From the NCBI GenBank assembly GCA_905221605.1, contig CAJNDS010002268.1, positions 871,732 to 935,731 on the forward strand: a stretch of DNA of 64,000 bases, given 5' to 3'. A program made the translations under genes and the position numbers. Under the pieces are notes generated by a model that saw nothing but the letters and a program-made list of their open reading frames with translations, was not told the origin of the DNA and did not search any database. Source of the DNA: Symbiodinium natans. Taxonomy: Eukaryota; Sar; Dinophyceae; Suessiales; Symbiodiniaceae. This document shows positions 22,734 through 33,060 of the stretch, piece after piece; positions within the stretch are counted from its first letter, which is position 1, and the number at the start of each line of letters is the position of its first letter.

Positions 22734-23248
22734 ATGAGTCACACACAGGCAGAATTCATCTGCCAGCCTTGGAGCGGCATGGAGTGGAGCAGAGCCATTC
22801 TGGGCTCAAAGGACGGGACTTCATGCTGCATTGCGGCACATGCGCGGATCTCAAGTTTCGGCTTCAACAAGGCATTGCCCGACCCCGGGTGCCTACTCGG
22901 CTCTGCTCCCCCTTGGTGCCGACCCACTGCTGATTTGCACTGTCGCAGATGCGTGCAGGCACATGCGGAACCGACCAATCTTGGGAAATTCTCAAGACAG
23001 TATATAGGCTTAGCATACTGAATGCGCCCCGCTTTCCTTTGGGATTCCTTTGGGACTGCTCTGGGTATCTGGTCGAAGGCATCGTGGTGGTACATGTGCC
23101 GACTTCGAACAGGCGCGGCTCTTTCTTCTGCTTCTCCAGCCTCACTAAGCGTGGGATGGCAGCATTTGCCGAAGTGTTTCCAATTCGTGGCGAGCATTGG
23201 TCACCAGCGTACCTGAGCTGCGCTTCTTTAAGCAGCCTGAGCCCGTAA
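22734..23248 (+). CDS. intron-poor ORF block, strand uncertain
   Basis: This island has no telomeric repeats. A plus frame from ATG 22734 reads MSHTQAEFICQPWSG, and a second plus frame from about 22950 to the stop at 23248 contains SWEILKTVYRLSILNAPRF and VEGIVVVHVPTSN. They would need a frame change near 22945. The minus strand also carries a 152-codon open frame (22739-23197). The plus reading looks more protein-like, but this is a judgement from composition only. Confidence 0.35.
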
Positions 23249-23439
23249 GCCTAAATCAACAATAGCTACGGACCTATACCACACCTGCCGGCAAAAAAAA
23301 AACATGGTTCCTTATTGTACAAGTTGAATATACATGGAGACTCAAAAAAACCACCGATGTTCCTGCTGCTGCTTCCTGCTACTCTACAACCACTACCTCT
23401 ACCGCTGTCTCTATATCATTACTTCTTGTTAGTGCTAGC

Positions 23440-23700
23440 GGTGTGGGAGTGACAGTCGTAGTCGTCGTAGTAGTCGTAGTATGCGTAGTAGTCGTGGGAG
23501 TCGGAATAGTCGTAGTAGTCGCAGTAGTCGTAGTAGTCGTAACAGTTGTAGTAGTCATAGTAGTCGTCGTAGTTGCAGTAGGTAGTACTGGTAGTACTTG
23601 TAGTACGAGCAGTACAAGTAGTACCAGTAGTACCAGTAGTACTAGTAGTACGTAGTACTAGTAGTACTAGTGCAGTAGTACTAGTCGTACTAGTAGTACG
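23440..23700. repeat. trinucleotide GTA/GTC microsatellite
   Basis: Long imperfect GTAGTC and GTAGTACTA repeats, open in frames that would give Val/Ser/Thr runs on one strand and Tyr/Asp runs on the other. A smaller related tract is at 26704-26760. Confidence 0.85.
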
Positions 23701-23705
23701 TACTT

Positions 23706-23945
23706 CGTAGTATGGGGGCGAGGAAAAAACACTGGCAGGGACAATTGTGGTAGCTTCGAGGATAATGTTGCTATTCAATCCCTGTGTCTGGGCGCGAAGA
23801 AAAAACAGCTGGCAGGGGATATTTAGGAAGCTTAAGAGCACTCGCTGTGCCTGGGCGCAAAAAAAAATAAGAGGTTCATCCCCCTATTCACTCCTGGCGC
23901 CTGGGCGCGAAGAAATAGCAGCTGGCCCTATTCATTCCCTTTGCC
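23706..23945. repeat. imperfect minisatellite of about 60 bp
   Basis: Three to four diverged copies sharing CCTGGGCGCGAAGAAA and CAGCTGGC separated by TATTCA-CCCT segments. No exon seen between 23260 and 24090. Confidence 0.6.
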
Positions 23946-24107
23946 TTGCAGGTTCACGGGTAGTTATAAGTCAGGTTGTCAGAATGGTGGAATTATACTT
24001 GTAACCCTACTTGGGGTGCTTCGCACCCTACCTTCCAGGTTTAGGGTTTAGGGTTTAGGGTTTAGGGTTTAGGGTTTAGGGGTTGGGGTTCGGGGAAGGT
24101 CAGGAGC

Positions 24108-24687
24108 ATGCCCGAAGCCATTTCAAGCGAAGTGGCTTGGCCCCAGGTTGTGGAGGAGCATCGTCATCAAGCTGCCTCGACAAAACACAAAAACACAACC
24201 ATGCACACGAAACCCTCTTTGGTGAGTTTCATGGTCCCTTAATATAGACCCTGAAAAGGGGACCCCTCATTTACCCTACACAACCCAAGGGCCCATACTT
24301 CAGAACCCTTTAAAGAGGCTATAGGGCCCACATTAAGGGCCCATGAAACTACCCTCAGACCCTAATCCATCCCTATGGCCTGCAACTCCTAGATGCAGGG
24401 ACCTTACACTGGAGAGGGTTTAGGGTTTAGGGTTTAGGGTTCAGGGTTCTCCGACCATGCATCTGATCCGTCTCCGACTCAGAACGAGTTGCTACTGGGC
24501 CTTCTTTTGAAAGGCCCCCAGTATCAGGATTTCTTCGTTGTGCGTGTATGTATAGAGAGGGATGAATAGAGACGTTTGTTCTCATGGTCTGTCGTAGCCA
24601 CGCACGAACTCGAAAAAATAAATGACTGAACCCCCTCGCAGCTGGAGAGAGCATGTGGGCAAAATCAAGGGCAGGATGATTAAATGA
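24108..24687 (+). CDS. small plus gene, about four exons, unknown product
   Basis: ATG at 24108: exon 24108-24221 (MPEAISSEVAWPQVVEEHRH, His/Lys-rich tail) ends at a perfect GTGAGT donor. Exon 24359-24417 (TLIHPYGLQLLDAGTLHWRG) ends at telomeric GG|GTTTAG. A third exon near 24437-24538 reads PTQNELLLGLLLKGPQYQD, and the last, about 24645-24687, ends KGRMIK and TGA. The first junction is exactly phased; the second needs a one-base shift I could not resolve. About 105 residues; no family recognised. Confidence 0.5.
24222..24358 (+). mobile_element. hairpin element family 4 forming an exact GT-AG intron
   Basis: Starts GTGAGTTTCATGGTCCCTTA and ends TAAGGGCCCATGAAACTACC then CTCAG; the ends are inverted copies. 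Inner motifs GGGCCCATACTTCAGAACCC recur in all copies: 17224-17352, 18840-18985, 52088-52215, 59475-59712, and a copy split by repeat arrays at 11025-11440. Confidence 0.7.
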
Positions 24688-24775
24688 ATGGGGGGTCACA
24701 TCGGGGAACTGGATGTCTCCACTAGGGTTTAGGGTTTAGGGTTTAGGGTTTAGGGTTTAGGGTTTAGGGTTTAGG

Positions 24776-25389
24776 GGAGGCTTTACTTAAGTCTCTCAGG
24801 AAGCGAGGGGGCCTGGGCCTCAGTTTTCCCAGCTCGGACGGATTGAGCTCGGTTGCAAGTGCTGTAGATGCAAAAGCCGAACCTCGCCGAAATTTTGCGC
24901 GGACCGAACACATCGGCTTGCACCATTGCCGCTACCCTAAACCCTAAACCCTAAACCCTAAACCCTGAACCCTGAACCCTGAACCCTGAACCCTACAGCC
25001 TAAACCCTAGGCCCCAACCTAAAGCCAAAAACACAACCCCAAGGCCCCGATAGGCGCTGAATGCATGGAGAGGAGCCAAAGGACATGCGCGTCAGGATCT
25101 CCCTCAGATATTCCTGGGTTTACTTGGTTCATGGGTAGTTATACGTAGGGATATAAGTATGGTAACTATACTTTTCGCCCTATTTAGGGCACTTCTCTGC
25201 AAGTGGGGTTTAGGGTTCAGATGTGCAGACGTTAAAGATTTCTGAGCGATTCTGAATGTTCAATTGTTCGTTGGAAGTTGTTGGAGACAACAGGGGCTTG
25301 TGTACAAGGAGGGTTGTTCAACAAGCAGTCCAATCGTGAGAGAAGTCCATTCCAATTTAAGAAGACCCCTCGATGAACAACGCAGCTAA
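24776..25389 (+). CDS. plus exons of an unknown gene, C-terminal exon clear
   Basis: 24776-24937 is open for over 50 codons (EALLKSLRKRGGLGLSFPSS, VASAVDAKAEPRRNFART). 25294-25389 follows a CAACAG acceptor and reads GLVYKEGCSTSSPIV to PLDEQRS and TAA. The island between (25040-25118) is open on both strands; its minus reading (EYLREILTRMSFGSSP) is the better, so it may be an overlapping minus exon. Confidence 0.45.
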
Positions 25390-25463
25390 ACCAACCCTGA
25401 ACCCTAAACCCTATCTCGCACAGGATGGTGCAGGGCCCTATGCCCTAAACCCTAAACCCTAAA

Positions 25464-25685
25464 AACCCTAAACCCTAAAACCCTAAAACCCTAAAACCCT
25501 AAACCCTAAACCCCTAAAACCCTAAAACCCTAAAACCCTAAAACCCTAAAACCCTAAAACCCTAAAACCCTAAAACCCTAAAACACTAAAACCCTAAAAC
25601 CCTAAAACCCTAAAACCCTAAAACCCTAAAACCCTAAAACCCTAAAACCCTAAAACCCTAAAACCCTAAAACCCTAAAACCCTAC
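25464..25685. repeat. 8-bp variant array CCCTAAAA
   Basis: About 27 units of an octamer rather than the heptamer, with a few interruptions. The longest variant array in the window. Confidence 0.95.
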
Positions 25686-25699
25686 ACCCTAAACCCTAA

Positions 25700-25961
25700 G
25701 CCCTAAACCCCAGCTGAGAGTTGCAACGAGAATTCAAACCGAAGCCTGCTTATATACGTGGAGGTTCATGGGTCCCCCACCCGCCCCCCTCAGCTGTTCC
25801 GGGATAGCTATTTGTGGTGTGGGGTTTATTGTTTAGGGTTTAGGTTTGTGCGTGCGTGCATGCTGTCAGTGTCAGTGTCAGTGTCATTGTCACTGTCAGT
25901 GCCAGTGCCAGGGCCTGTGCCTCTGTGTGTGTGTGCGCGCGCGTGTGGGTGTGTGCGTGTG

Positions 25962-26003
<42 letters not shown>

Positions 26004-26030
26004 GGGGCGCCTGCACTGAGCAGATTTCAA
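25700..26030. other. low-complexity stretch with a G homopolymer
   Basis: GT/GC-rich simple repeats at 25850-25960, then about 39 G at 25963-26001. Frames here are open only because of composition. Other long G or C runs: 14840, 16527, 33600, 34690-34800, 35318-35350 and 56702. Confidence 0.7.
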
Positions 26031-26034
26031 CACT

Positions 26035-26319
26035 AGCATGTAAGCCTGCCCTTGTCGAAGATAAAGTCCAAGCGAGAGTTAGGGTTTAGAGTTTAGGGTT
26101 TAAGGTTTAGGATTTGGGGTTCAGGGCCCCTATAGAACCCCTGTATATACCTTATATAGTCCTACATACCTAAGTAGCCCCTAAATAACCCTCAAATAAC
26201 CCCGAAGGTCCCTTCTTATAAGGGTCCCTTTAGTCCAAGCGAGAGTCTGCATCGTCGCAGGAAAGCTTGGCTCGGTTCGGCGGACCCTCCTTTTGCCTCA
26301 GCAGGGCTTGAAGTTGTGA
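26035..26319 (+). CDS. last exon(s) of an unknown gene, split by a telomeric insertion
   Basis: CKPALVEDKVQAR before the insertion continues as VCIVAGKLGSVRRTLLL to QQGLKL and TGA at 26317-26319 if the insert plus one copy of a 15-bp duplication (26065-26079 and 26232-26246) is removed exactly. With a canonical GT (26078) to AG (26233) intron another frame is also open and ends at 26311. The sequence alone cannot choose. Confidence 0.4.
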
Positions 26320-26594
26320 TCCGAAACTGACACCATGTACAAACATCGCCCAGAGCCCATAGCATGAACCTTTCCTTTACATACTTTGTGGGGTTAGGTG
26401 AACCCTAAACTCTGCATGGGGAGGTGGGGGGGAGTGCACATGGGCCACTTACTTGGAGGTTCATGGTACTTACTGACCAATTATGACTATACTTCTAACC
26501 CTACTTGCAATACCCCTAAAGGGCCTTATAGGGGTTATCCCAATATAAGCCCAGTTATAAGTGGTTAGTAAGTACCATGAACCTCCCAGTCGTG

Positions 26595-26705
26595 CTGTGT
26601 GGCTTCAGTCTCCCGCCGCCAAGGTACACAGACGCTTCCAAGATGCCCAACACCCGCGTGGCCTCATCCCAGAAGCCGCTCCGACTGGCTCGCAACCTTG
26701 AGGGT
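26595..26705 (-). CDS. minus exon, unknown product
   Basis: Reads RASRSGFWDEATRVLGILEA then VYLGGGRLKPHSTTG. An acceptor CTCAAG is at the right. A family 1 hairpin (26449-26590) follows, but its 5' end on this strand is GACTGGGAGG, so the donor would be GA rather than GT. Confidence 0.45.
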
Positions 26706-26719
26706 AGTACTAGTAGTAA

Positions 26720-28010
26720 TAGTAGTAATTTAGTAATGGTAGTAATAGTAGTAGTCGTAGCAAAATGCTTCCACCCTGAACCCAAAACCCTTGAACTCTT
26801 GAACCCTTAAACCCGTAAAACCCTTAACCCCTCAAACCCTGAAACCCTTTGTCCCTAGACTCCCGCAAGCGATCTTTACACATCCGATGGGCTCACAAAC
26901 CACGAATACTAAACAAAAAGGTTGAGGTTTAGGGTTTAGGGTTTAGGGTTTAGTAATTTAGGGTTTAGGGTTTAGGGTTTAAGGGTCTGATCTGACTAGC
27001 TCTGCCGGTGGTCGCCTGCAGGCTGGGAAGGATGACGCTGGATTTCGATTACAGTTGTCAAATAAAAGGTTTAGGGTTTAGGATTTAGGATTTAGGGTTT
27101 AGGGTTTAGGGGTTCGGGTTTAGGGTTTAGGGGTTCGGGTAATTTAGGGCAACTTTAATATCTCCCTCTGGGCGGGCCCGTGTCGGATATCCATTAAAAT
27201 CGATCTTCATGCCTAACAGGGTGTCCTGATCAGGCACGACGAGGTCTTAAAATCGATTTTAATTGATTTTGACCGCGTCTCCGACCTTGGGGTATTAAAA
27301 TGGATTCTAATGCTTTTTGCTTGAGGGGCCGGTTCCGGAGGCGTGGGGGTCTTAGGGAGCTAAGGGGGCGAAAGGGGCTTAGGGGTTTAGGGGGCCTAGG
27401 TGGTTTAGGGGGCTTAAGGGGCTTAGGGGGCTTAGCGGGCTTAGGGGTTTCAGGAGTTTAGGGGTGTTAGGGGGCCTAGGGGGTTTAGGGGGTTCAGGGG
27501 GCTTGGGGCGCTTAGGCGGCTTAGGGGGTTCAGGTCTGGGGGCTTGGTTTGTAGACACCTTAACCCTGCAAAATCCGAAATATTGCACGCGCGCGTGGAT
27601 AGTGCAGGATTTCGGTCAGTCACGCACGTGCCCTTTCAAAGCATTGCAAGGACAGCAATGTTAAGATTCAAGGTTTGGAAGGGATGACCTACATAATAAA
27701 CGTGATGCAGGATTTCGTCCTTCAACAGTAGGTACCCATGAACCTCCAAGTACAAGTACAGGGTGTTGTGCTGACATTGCTTTCAGATCCGTGCGCTAGT
27801 GCATCCTAAACCCTAAACCCTAAACCCTAAACCCTATACTTGTCTGCGGCATCACAGAGACATGCGCAAAAAAAACACCAGAGACCCTGATACTCCTTCA
27901 GCAAGGCATATACTCCTGAAGCCATCATAAGGAACCCCTTTTTGTGATTCAAGAGGGGTATTCCTTAATTCAGGGGTCTCTGAGTCCCTGGGAACCACAT
28001 GCCGCAATGG
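26720..28010. other. repeat-rich spacer
   Basis: Holds TTTAGGG tracts (26925-26985, 27070-27130), a possible small plus exon at 27024-27069 (AGKDDAGFRLQLSNK), an unusual block with repeated TTAAAATCGAT motifs at 27190-27310, a very degenerate GGGGCTTAGG array at 27360-27530, and a family 7 hairpin at 27885-27985. Confidence 0.45.
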
Positions 28011-28013
28011 CAC

Positions 28014-28236
28014 CGCATCAGCGGAAGGAAGATGTGCAACCTTGGACTGTAACTAACTTTGCCCTGCATGAGTCATGCCTCGAGTACTTTTGGGTGTTTA
28101 GGGTTTGAGGCTTAGGGCTAAGGGCTTCAGGTTTAGGCTTAGGAAGGCTACGTCTGTCAGTTGGGGCTTGAGGGAAGGGCTCTCGCTCGCGCCTGAAGTC
28201 ATATCCTTGGCAGCGAAGGAAGGCCCGAACTCCTAA
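28014..28236 (+). CDS. two plus exons, C-terminal end of a small gene
   Basis: 28014-28093 reads MAPHQRKEDVQPWTVTNF to LEYFW with donor GTGTTT. 28143-28236 reads KATSVSWGLREGLSLAPEV to KEGPNS and TAA. The intron between is a short degenerate TTTAGGG tract. The ATG may be a start, since upstream is a family 7 element, but the frame is also open upstream of it. Confidence 0.5.
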
Positions 28237-28639
28237 ACCTGAAGGCAAGCTCAGGGCTGCTCCCAACTCTCAACTATGACCTAAACCCTAAACCCTAAAC
28301 TTCAGGAAACTAGGACTATGGGACTTTCGGGCCCCCAAACCTTCCAACCATACTTGGAGTTTCATGGGTAGCGAAAATGAGGTTTAGGGTTTGGGTTTAG
28401 GTTAAGTAGGGTTGGGTTTAGGTTAAGTAGGGTTGGGTTTAGGTTAAGTAGGGTTATCCGTACCCGAATTAGGGTTGCAAGTATAGCTTCACCCAGAAAT
28501 TCTCATGAACCTCCGAAACCCTAAACCCTAAACCCTAAACCCTAAACCCTAAACCCTAAACCCTAAACCCTAAACCCTAAACCCTAAACCCTAAACCCTA
28601 AACCCTAAACCCTAAACCCTAAACCCTAAACCCTACCAC

Positions 28640-29406
28640 CATCTAAGGAAAGCTGGGGCGCAGCTCCGTCGCGCGCAACTTGCGGAGGAAGGTCCGCTGC
28701 CTCGCAAGGAGCCCTAACGGTTTAGCCTTCAGGGTCTTGGGTATTTGGGTTTGAACCCTAAACCCTAAACCCTAAACCCTAAACCCTGGTTTAGTGTTTG
28801 GGGTTTAAGGTTTAAGCTACCACCAGTACTGCATGCGCTTGCACTGGCAAGGGCCGCATCAGGAACCTAAACCAAAAACCCTACACTGGGTTGGCCTTTC
28901 AACTCTCTGAACAACATATATATATATATATATATTATGTATTTATATTATATTATATATAGGGTTTAGGGTTTAGGGTTTAGGGTCTATAAACCCAAAT
29001 AAGGAAAACAGCAGGTGTCCCAACAAAAACAACCTAGCAAACCACCCGACGAAAGTCTAAACTGAGTCTAAACGCCAGAGAGCCAGAGCACCTGGCCTAC
29101 CAAAAAAGATGCAGGGGACTAGAGGAGGGACCCTTGTAAGGGACCTGAGGGGCTCTTCAGGGGGTTATTTCGGGGTTACTTAGGTATATAGGGTATGTAT
29201 GGGGGTTCTATAGGGGAATGAGATTAGGGGTCCCTTCTAGGGGTCCCTCCTTATACCCCTTAAAGGATGCAGGGTTTGGGCAAGCGGCGCTGAGCTGCAG
29301 TTGTTGCTTACTTCAGGTCTTTGTCCCCATAGAGCCTCCCCTTGAGGAGGATACCTTTAAGTCTATCAGGGTCCAAAGAAGGATTCAAAGTTCATTCCTT
29401 CACTAA
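28640..29406 (+). CDS. plus exons ending in a clear C-terminus, unknown product
   Basis: 28640-28710 is open in several frames on both strands; 28815-28863 reads YHQYCMRLHWQGPHQ; 29317-29406 follows a TTCAG acceptor and reads VFVPIEPPLEEDTFKSIRV to SSFLH and TAA. Between them lie an (AT)n tract, a TTTAGGG array and a family 6 hairpin (29113-29258). Confidence 0.45.
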
Positions 29407-29489
29407 GGGGCAGTGGGCCCCAAACCCTAAACCCCTAAACCCTAAACCCTATTCCTTGATTAAGGGTTTGTTTAGGGTTCTTTGGTTCG

Positions 29490-30565
29490 GCGCTGGGCCA
29501 GGGCAACCCCATTGCTGCTGGGCTGCTTCCTTTCAACAGGGTTTAGGGTCTAGGGTCTAGGGTTTAGGGTTAGGGTTTAGGTCTTAGGTCTTAGGGCTTA
29601 GGGTTTAGGGATATGGTTTGAGTCATTCGGTCTTGGCCTTTGGATCTAGCTGACTAGCTTGTTGATCTTCTTGTGCTTTGCTGTATTGCAAGAAGGAACG
29701 GCGTCTCATATAGGGGCCTGAATAATTGGAATAGGGTCTTGGGGTTGTTGTAGTACAGTTATAAAGGGACGCTATAAGGGAATACTATCACTCATTCCCT
29801 AAACCCTAAACCCTAAACCCTACACCCTGAACCCTAAACCCCAACCGACCCCTATAGTAGGCATGGGCCTGCCTGCGATCTGGCATGGAGGGCTTCCCAT
29901 GGAGCATGTGACAGTAGCCGCAATCGTCTCCGTTGTCGCAGTGGCCGGCATGAAAGAAGACACCTTGCAAGCTCAAAACCGGTTTAGGGTTTAGGGTTTA
30001 GGGTTTAGGGTTTAGGGTTTAGGGAAACCACAGAAAGCCTGCATGGCAGGGGGCCATCCGGTCTTGGAAGACAGGTGATATACACAAACCCTGAGCCCAC
30101 GAAATCGGCTGAGGCACAGGGCTTGCGGCACACCTGGCAAGCTGCAAGGGTTTAGGGTTTAGGGTTTAGGGTTTCGGGTTTAGGGTTTCGGGTCTAGGGT
30201 CTAGGGTCTAGGGTCTAGGGTCTAGGGTCTAGGGTTTAGGGTTTGCAAGTTGCCCCCTGGCATGACTTAGGGGCTTCTTTAATTCGAACAGGTGTTCTGG
30301 GTAGTTTGTACAGGGATTAGGAAAATACTTCTTCAGGGATTCTTCAGCAGATAACCATGGCAATGATAGGGACAGTTCTCAAGATGATGGTCCCGTTTTG
30401 GGTGCCCTGAACACTAGGGGCCGCCTTATAATAGCAACCCCAAAGAAGAAAACCCCAAACTGGAAAGGTGACCATATGGGGCATGGGCCCAACTACCTAG
30501 TCTTAGACACACTTGAGTCGCAACGGCGGGCATGGTTTCGAGCCTCTCTCATGAACTTGAAGTAG
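29490..30565 (+). CDS. plus gene with a membrane segment, unknown product
   Basis: Exons: about 29484-29540 (SALGQGNPIAAGLLPFNR, then GTTTAG), 29873-29982 (GMGLPAIWHGGLPMEHV then hydrophobic VAAIVSVVAVAG, ends at G|GTTTAG), 30027-30073 (KPQKACMAGGHPVLED, GTGATA donor), about 30248-30290 (APWHDLGASLIRT, GTGTTC donor) and 30518-30565 (SQRRAWFRASLMNLK, TAG). A family 5 hairpin with a telomeric insert lies before the second exon. Confidence 0.5.
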
Positions 30566-30856
30566 AGGACTGAAGGAGGGACCCGTTATAAGGGGACCTT
30601 AGGGGTTATTTAGGGGCTACATAGGGACTATGTGTAAGGCATACAAAGGAGAAACACAATGAGGGGAAGAAGATTACCCTGGAAAGCCAGTTGCCTGACG
30701 GTACAACGAGATGCCATGAGTCGGCCCCGAAACCCTCAACCCTAAGCTCTAAACCCTAAACCCGAAACCCTAGACCCCGAAACCCTAAACCCTAAGCTCT
30801 AAACCCGAAACCCTAAACCCGAAACCCTAAACCCCAAACCCTAAACCCTAAACCCC

Positions 30857-31297
30857 AAACATCCCCCAACCCAAAAAGCGCGCCCTTGGGCCGACTCCCC
30901 GCCTCTGGATGCGCGAAGCTTCCAGGATTGCGAGGAATGTTCTTCTTCGCGGCCTCACGAAGGGCTCTCACGTGCGCACCACGGAAAAAGAACGCAAGAT
31001 TAAGGTTTAGGGTTTAGGGTTTAGGGTTTAGGGTTTAGGGTTTAGGGTTTAGGGTTTAGGGTTGAGGGTCTAGGGTCTAGGGTCTAGGGTCTAGGGTCTA
31101 GGGTTTAGGGTTTAGGGTTTAGGGTTTAGGGTGAAGGGTGACAGTCTAACTTTGACCAGATATCCGATGGCGAAGCTCGAATATTCGGTGAGCAAAGTCT
31201 AACATCTGCGGTTTCTCAACACGCGTCGACGAATTTGGGAAGGGAGTCTTTCGCCTTACCAGATACATGTAGGCTTCGAAGCCTCACAAAGCTGCTT
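30857..31297 (-). CDS. minus exons, unknown product
   Basis: 31297-31255 (GTSSFVRLRSLHVSG, GTAAGG donor) joins in phase through a 54-nt GT-AG intron to 31201-31150 (VRLCSPNIRASPSDIWSK). Next is about 30999-30861 (GAHVRALREAAKKNIPRN, SFAHPEAGSRP), separated by TTTAGGG and TCTAGGG arrays. No family recognised. Confidence 0.5.
31060..31105 (+). repeat. TCTAGGG variant array
   Basis: About six TCTAGGG units within TTTAGGG. A second block of the same variant is at 30188-30237, and CCCTAGA at 54911-54960. Confidence 0.9.
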
Positions 31298-31381
31298 GTG
31301 CCCCTCACCCGAAAACCCTAAACCCTAAACCCTGAACCCTGAACCCTGAACCCTGCACCCTAACCCTTAACCCTAAAATCC

Positions 31382-31640
31382 TCAAACAACTGGTCTCTGT
31401 GGGTACATCGAACTGATGTGGGCCTGTGGTCGGCGAGCCCCCATTACAATACAGGGCCGGTGCAGTTTGAGGGGACAGGGAGGGTTTAGTGTTTAGGGTT
31501 TAGGTTTCGGGTTTAGGGTGTAGGGCTTAGGGTTTAGGGTAATTCACGTTGCTAAGTGTTTTCCGCCTGGACATTGCTTACCAGCGCTTCCGCTTTTGCG
31601 CTCTCCGAGGCACCCGCCCCTCCTGCACATGCAATTCGGG
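31382..31640 (-). CDS. minus exons inside the duplicated segment, C-terminus
   Basis: About 31635-31578 reads RIACAGGAGASESAKAEAL with a consensus GTAAGC donor; 31470-31382 reads LKLHRPCIVMGARRPQAHIS and ends in TGA. In unit 2 the same exons lie at about 34036-33975 and 33880-33775, where the donor has become GCAACC, so that copy may be inactive or use a GC donor. Confidence 0.4.
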
Positions 31641-32089
31641 ATCAGGTCACGGTGATCATCATGTTTTGGGATGTTCCCCCTCATACTAACAGCTATCTAG
31701 AAGGATTCGCACGTTCTACCATCATACTATCTCGGCACGACCTAAACCTTAAAAAACAAAGATTAAAATCCGTGCTACCCTTATAAGGAAGAACATTTTG
31801 CATTTTCTGGGGGTTCTTATTCTCAATTAAACAAAAGGGGGGAGGGGGGGGGGGAGGGAGGCAAGACAAAATAAATAGAAATTGTACGTGGTATCATTCT
31901 GAATTTCCCAAGTTATTTGTCTAAACAGCTGACAAGCTGAGTTTCAGTATATTATACCCAAACACATTGAGCGTCGGATTTTATTTGCTGGCGGGCGCAA
32001 TGAGCCTATTGTAACGTTCGGCCCCTGATCTCGTTTGCCTTAAAACACGTCTTCCGGGCCAATGTCGTCTTAAGGGGTGATCTCGTTCA

Positions 32090-32330
32090 GTAGCAAATAG
32101 CACTTGGAGTGTGTAGTGAGTGATATAGTTGCCCTTGACCTTCGCCCGGCAACCCATAGTGCTTCTCTGAGCAACTCTGTCATTTTCACCCGTTTACGGT
32201 TAGGGTTTAGGGAGCAGGGCTCAAGTTGTTGCGAAGACGTGCCACAGTACTCTTGTTGCCTCCGTGGAAAGCAACTAAACAGGAGACACTTCACTCCTAA
32301 ACTGGCCCTAAACCTTCCAGCCCTGTATCA
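32090..32330 (-). CDS. minus ORF, short C-terminal protein
   Basis: Reads CFPRRQQEYCGTSSQQLEPC, then in frame through a 14-bp telomere-like piece (CCCTAAACCCTAACC), then MTELLREALWVAGRRS to LLLNEITP and TAA. Either the repeat is translated or it marks an intron; the plus strand is also open. Confidence 0.35.
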
Positions 32331-32371
32331 ATAGCTCCTAAACCCTAATCCTTGTGTTTGTGCCTCCCACA

Positions 32372-32674
32372 GCCCTCTGGCTTCCCTAGCTGCCTTCGTG
32401 CAATTTTTTGATCACGTTTGGATCTCGTTTGGGATCGGCAGCAATCTCCGGGCCCGCCAGACCCCACGTCCCCTCAATCCCCAACCTGGGCCGAAGCGGC
32501 TGAGCCTCACCTAAACCCTAAACCCTAAACCCTAAACCCTAAACCCTAAACCCTAAACCCTAAACCCTAAACCCTAAACCCTAAACCCAAGGCTTCAGAG
32601 TCTAAGCGGTTCAAAGCACAGCCGCCGTTCCCAGCGAGCAGCCTTTGCCAGCAATAGCCTACGCGAGACCAACT
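32372..32674 (+). CDS. two plus exons around a pure CCCTAAA array
   Basis: About 32379-32516 reads LASLAAFVQFFDHVWISFGI then ARQTPRPLNPQPGPKR; its frame meets TAA at the first CCCTAAA unit. After the array, 32589-32660 reads ASESKRFKAQPPFPASSL and ends in TAG. If spliced, the donor must lie upstream (GTCCCC at about 32470), since the array offers no GT. Otherwise the first exon simply ends at the repeat's TAA. Confidence 0.45.
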
Positions 32675-32699
32675 CTTCATCGTTTAGCGAAAGCATGCG

Positions 32700-33060
32700 A
32701 AAGCCTTCACACAACTATACATGGTCTCTATGTATATATAACTAAACAAAGGCTTAGTTATATATATATATATATATAATATAGGTACAGATAAGGATTA
32801 TGTATGCAGTAAATGCAAGTAAACAAGTACAAGTATAAATCTCTTCATTCTACAACATGATCTCGTTTGATGTTCGGCCCCGATCTCGTTACCGAGAGAG
32901 AGTGACACCCCAACCAAAAAATAGGGCACATCCAAAGTAACTCTGCTCGTGCGTGAATAAAAGCGGTTGCTCACTCCCTCCCCCCCTCACCGCCCACCCC
33001 CTCACCCCCCGCCACCCCCCACCCCCCCTCACCACCCCCCCCCCCACCCCCCCCCCCCCG
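32700..33060. other. AT-rich and C-rich non-coding stretch
   Basis: An ATAACTAA...TTAGTTAT inverted repeat around an (AT)n run (32735-32782), then C-rich sequence. The phrase GTTCGGCCCC with ATCTCGTT occurs at 32017 and 32870. No exon. Confidence 0.4.

Noticed and set aside
22739-23197. 152-codon minus ORF as a gene
   Set aside because: Overlaps two plus frames that look more protein-like; kept only as an alternative.
23440-23700. Val/Ser-rich or Tyr/Asp-rich proteins
   Set aside because: They are translations of a trinucleotide microsatellite.
25464-25685. CRISPR-like array
   Set aside because: Units are contiguous octamers with no spacers, in a eukaryotic context.
25856-26036. Gly-rich or Val/Ser-rich ORFs
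   Set aside because: Produced by GT repeats and a G homopolymer.
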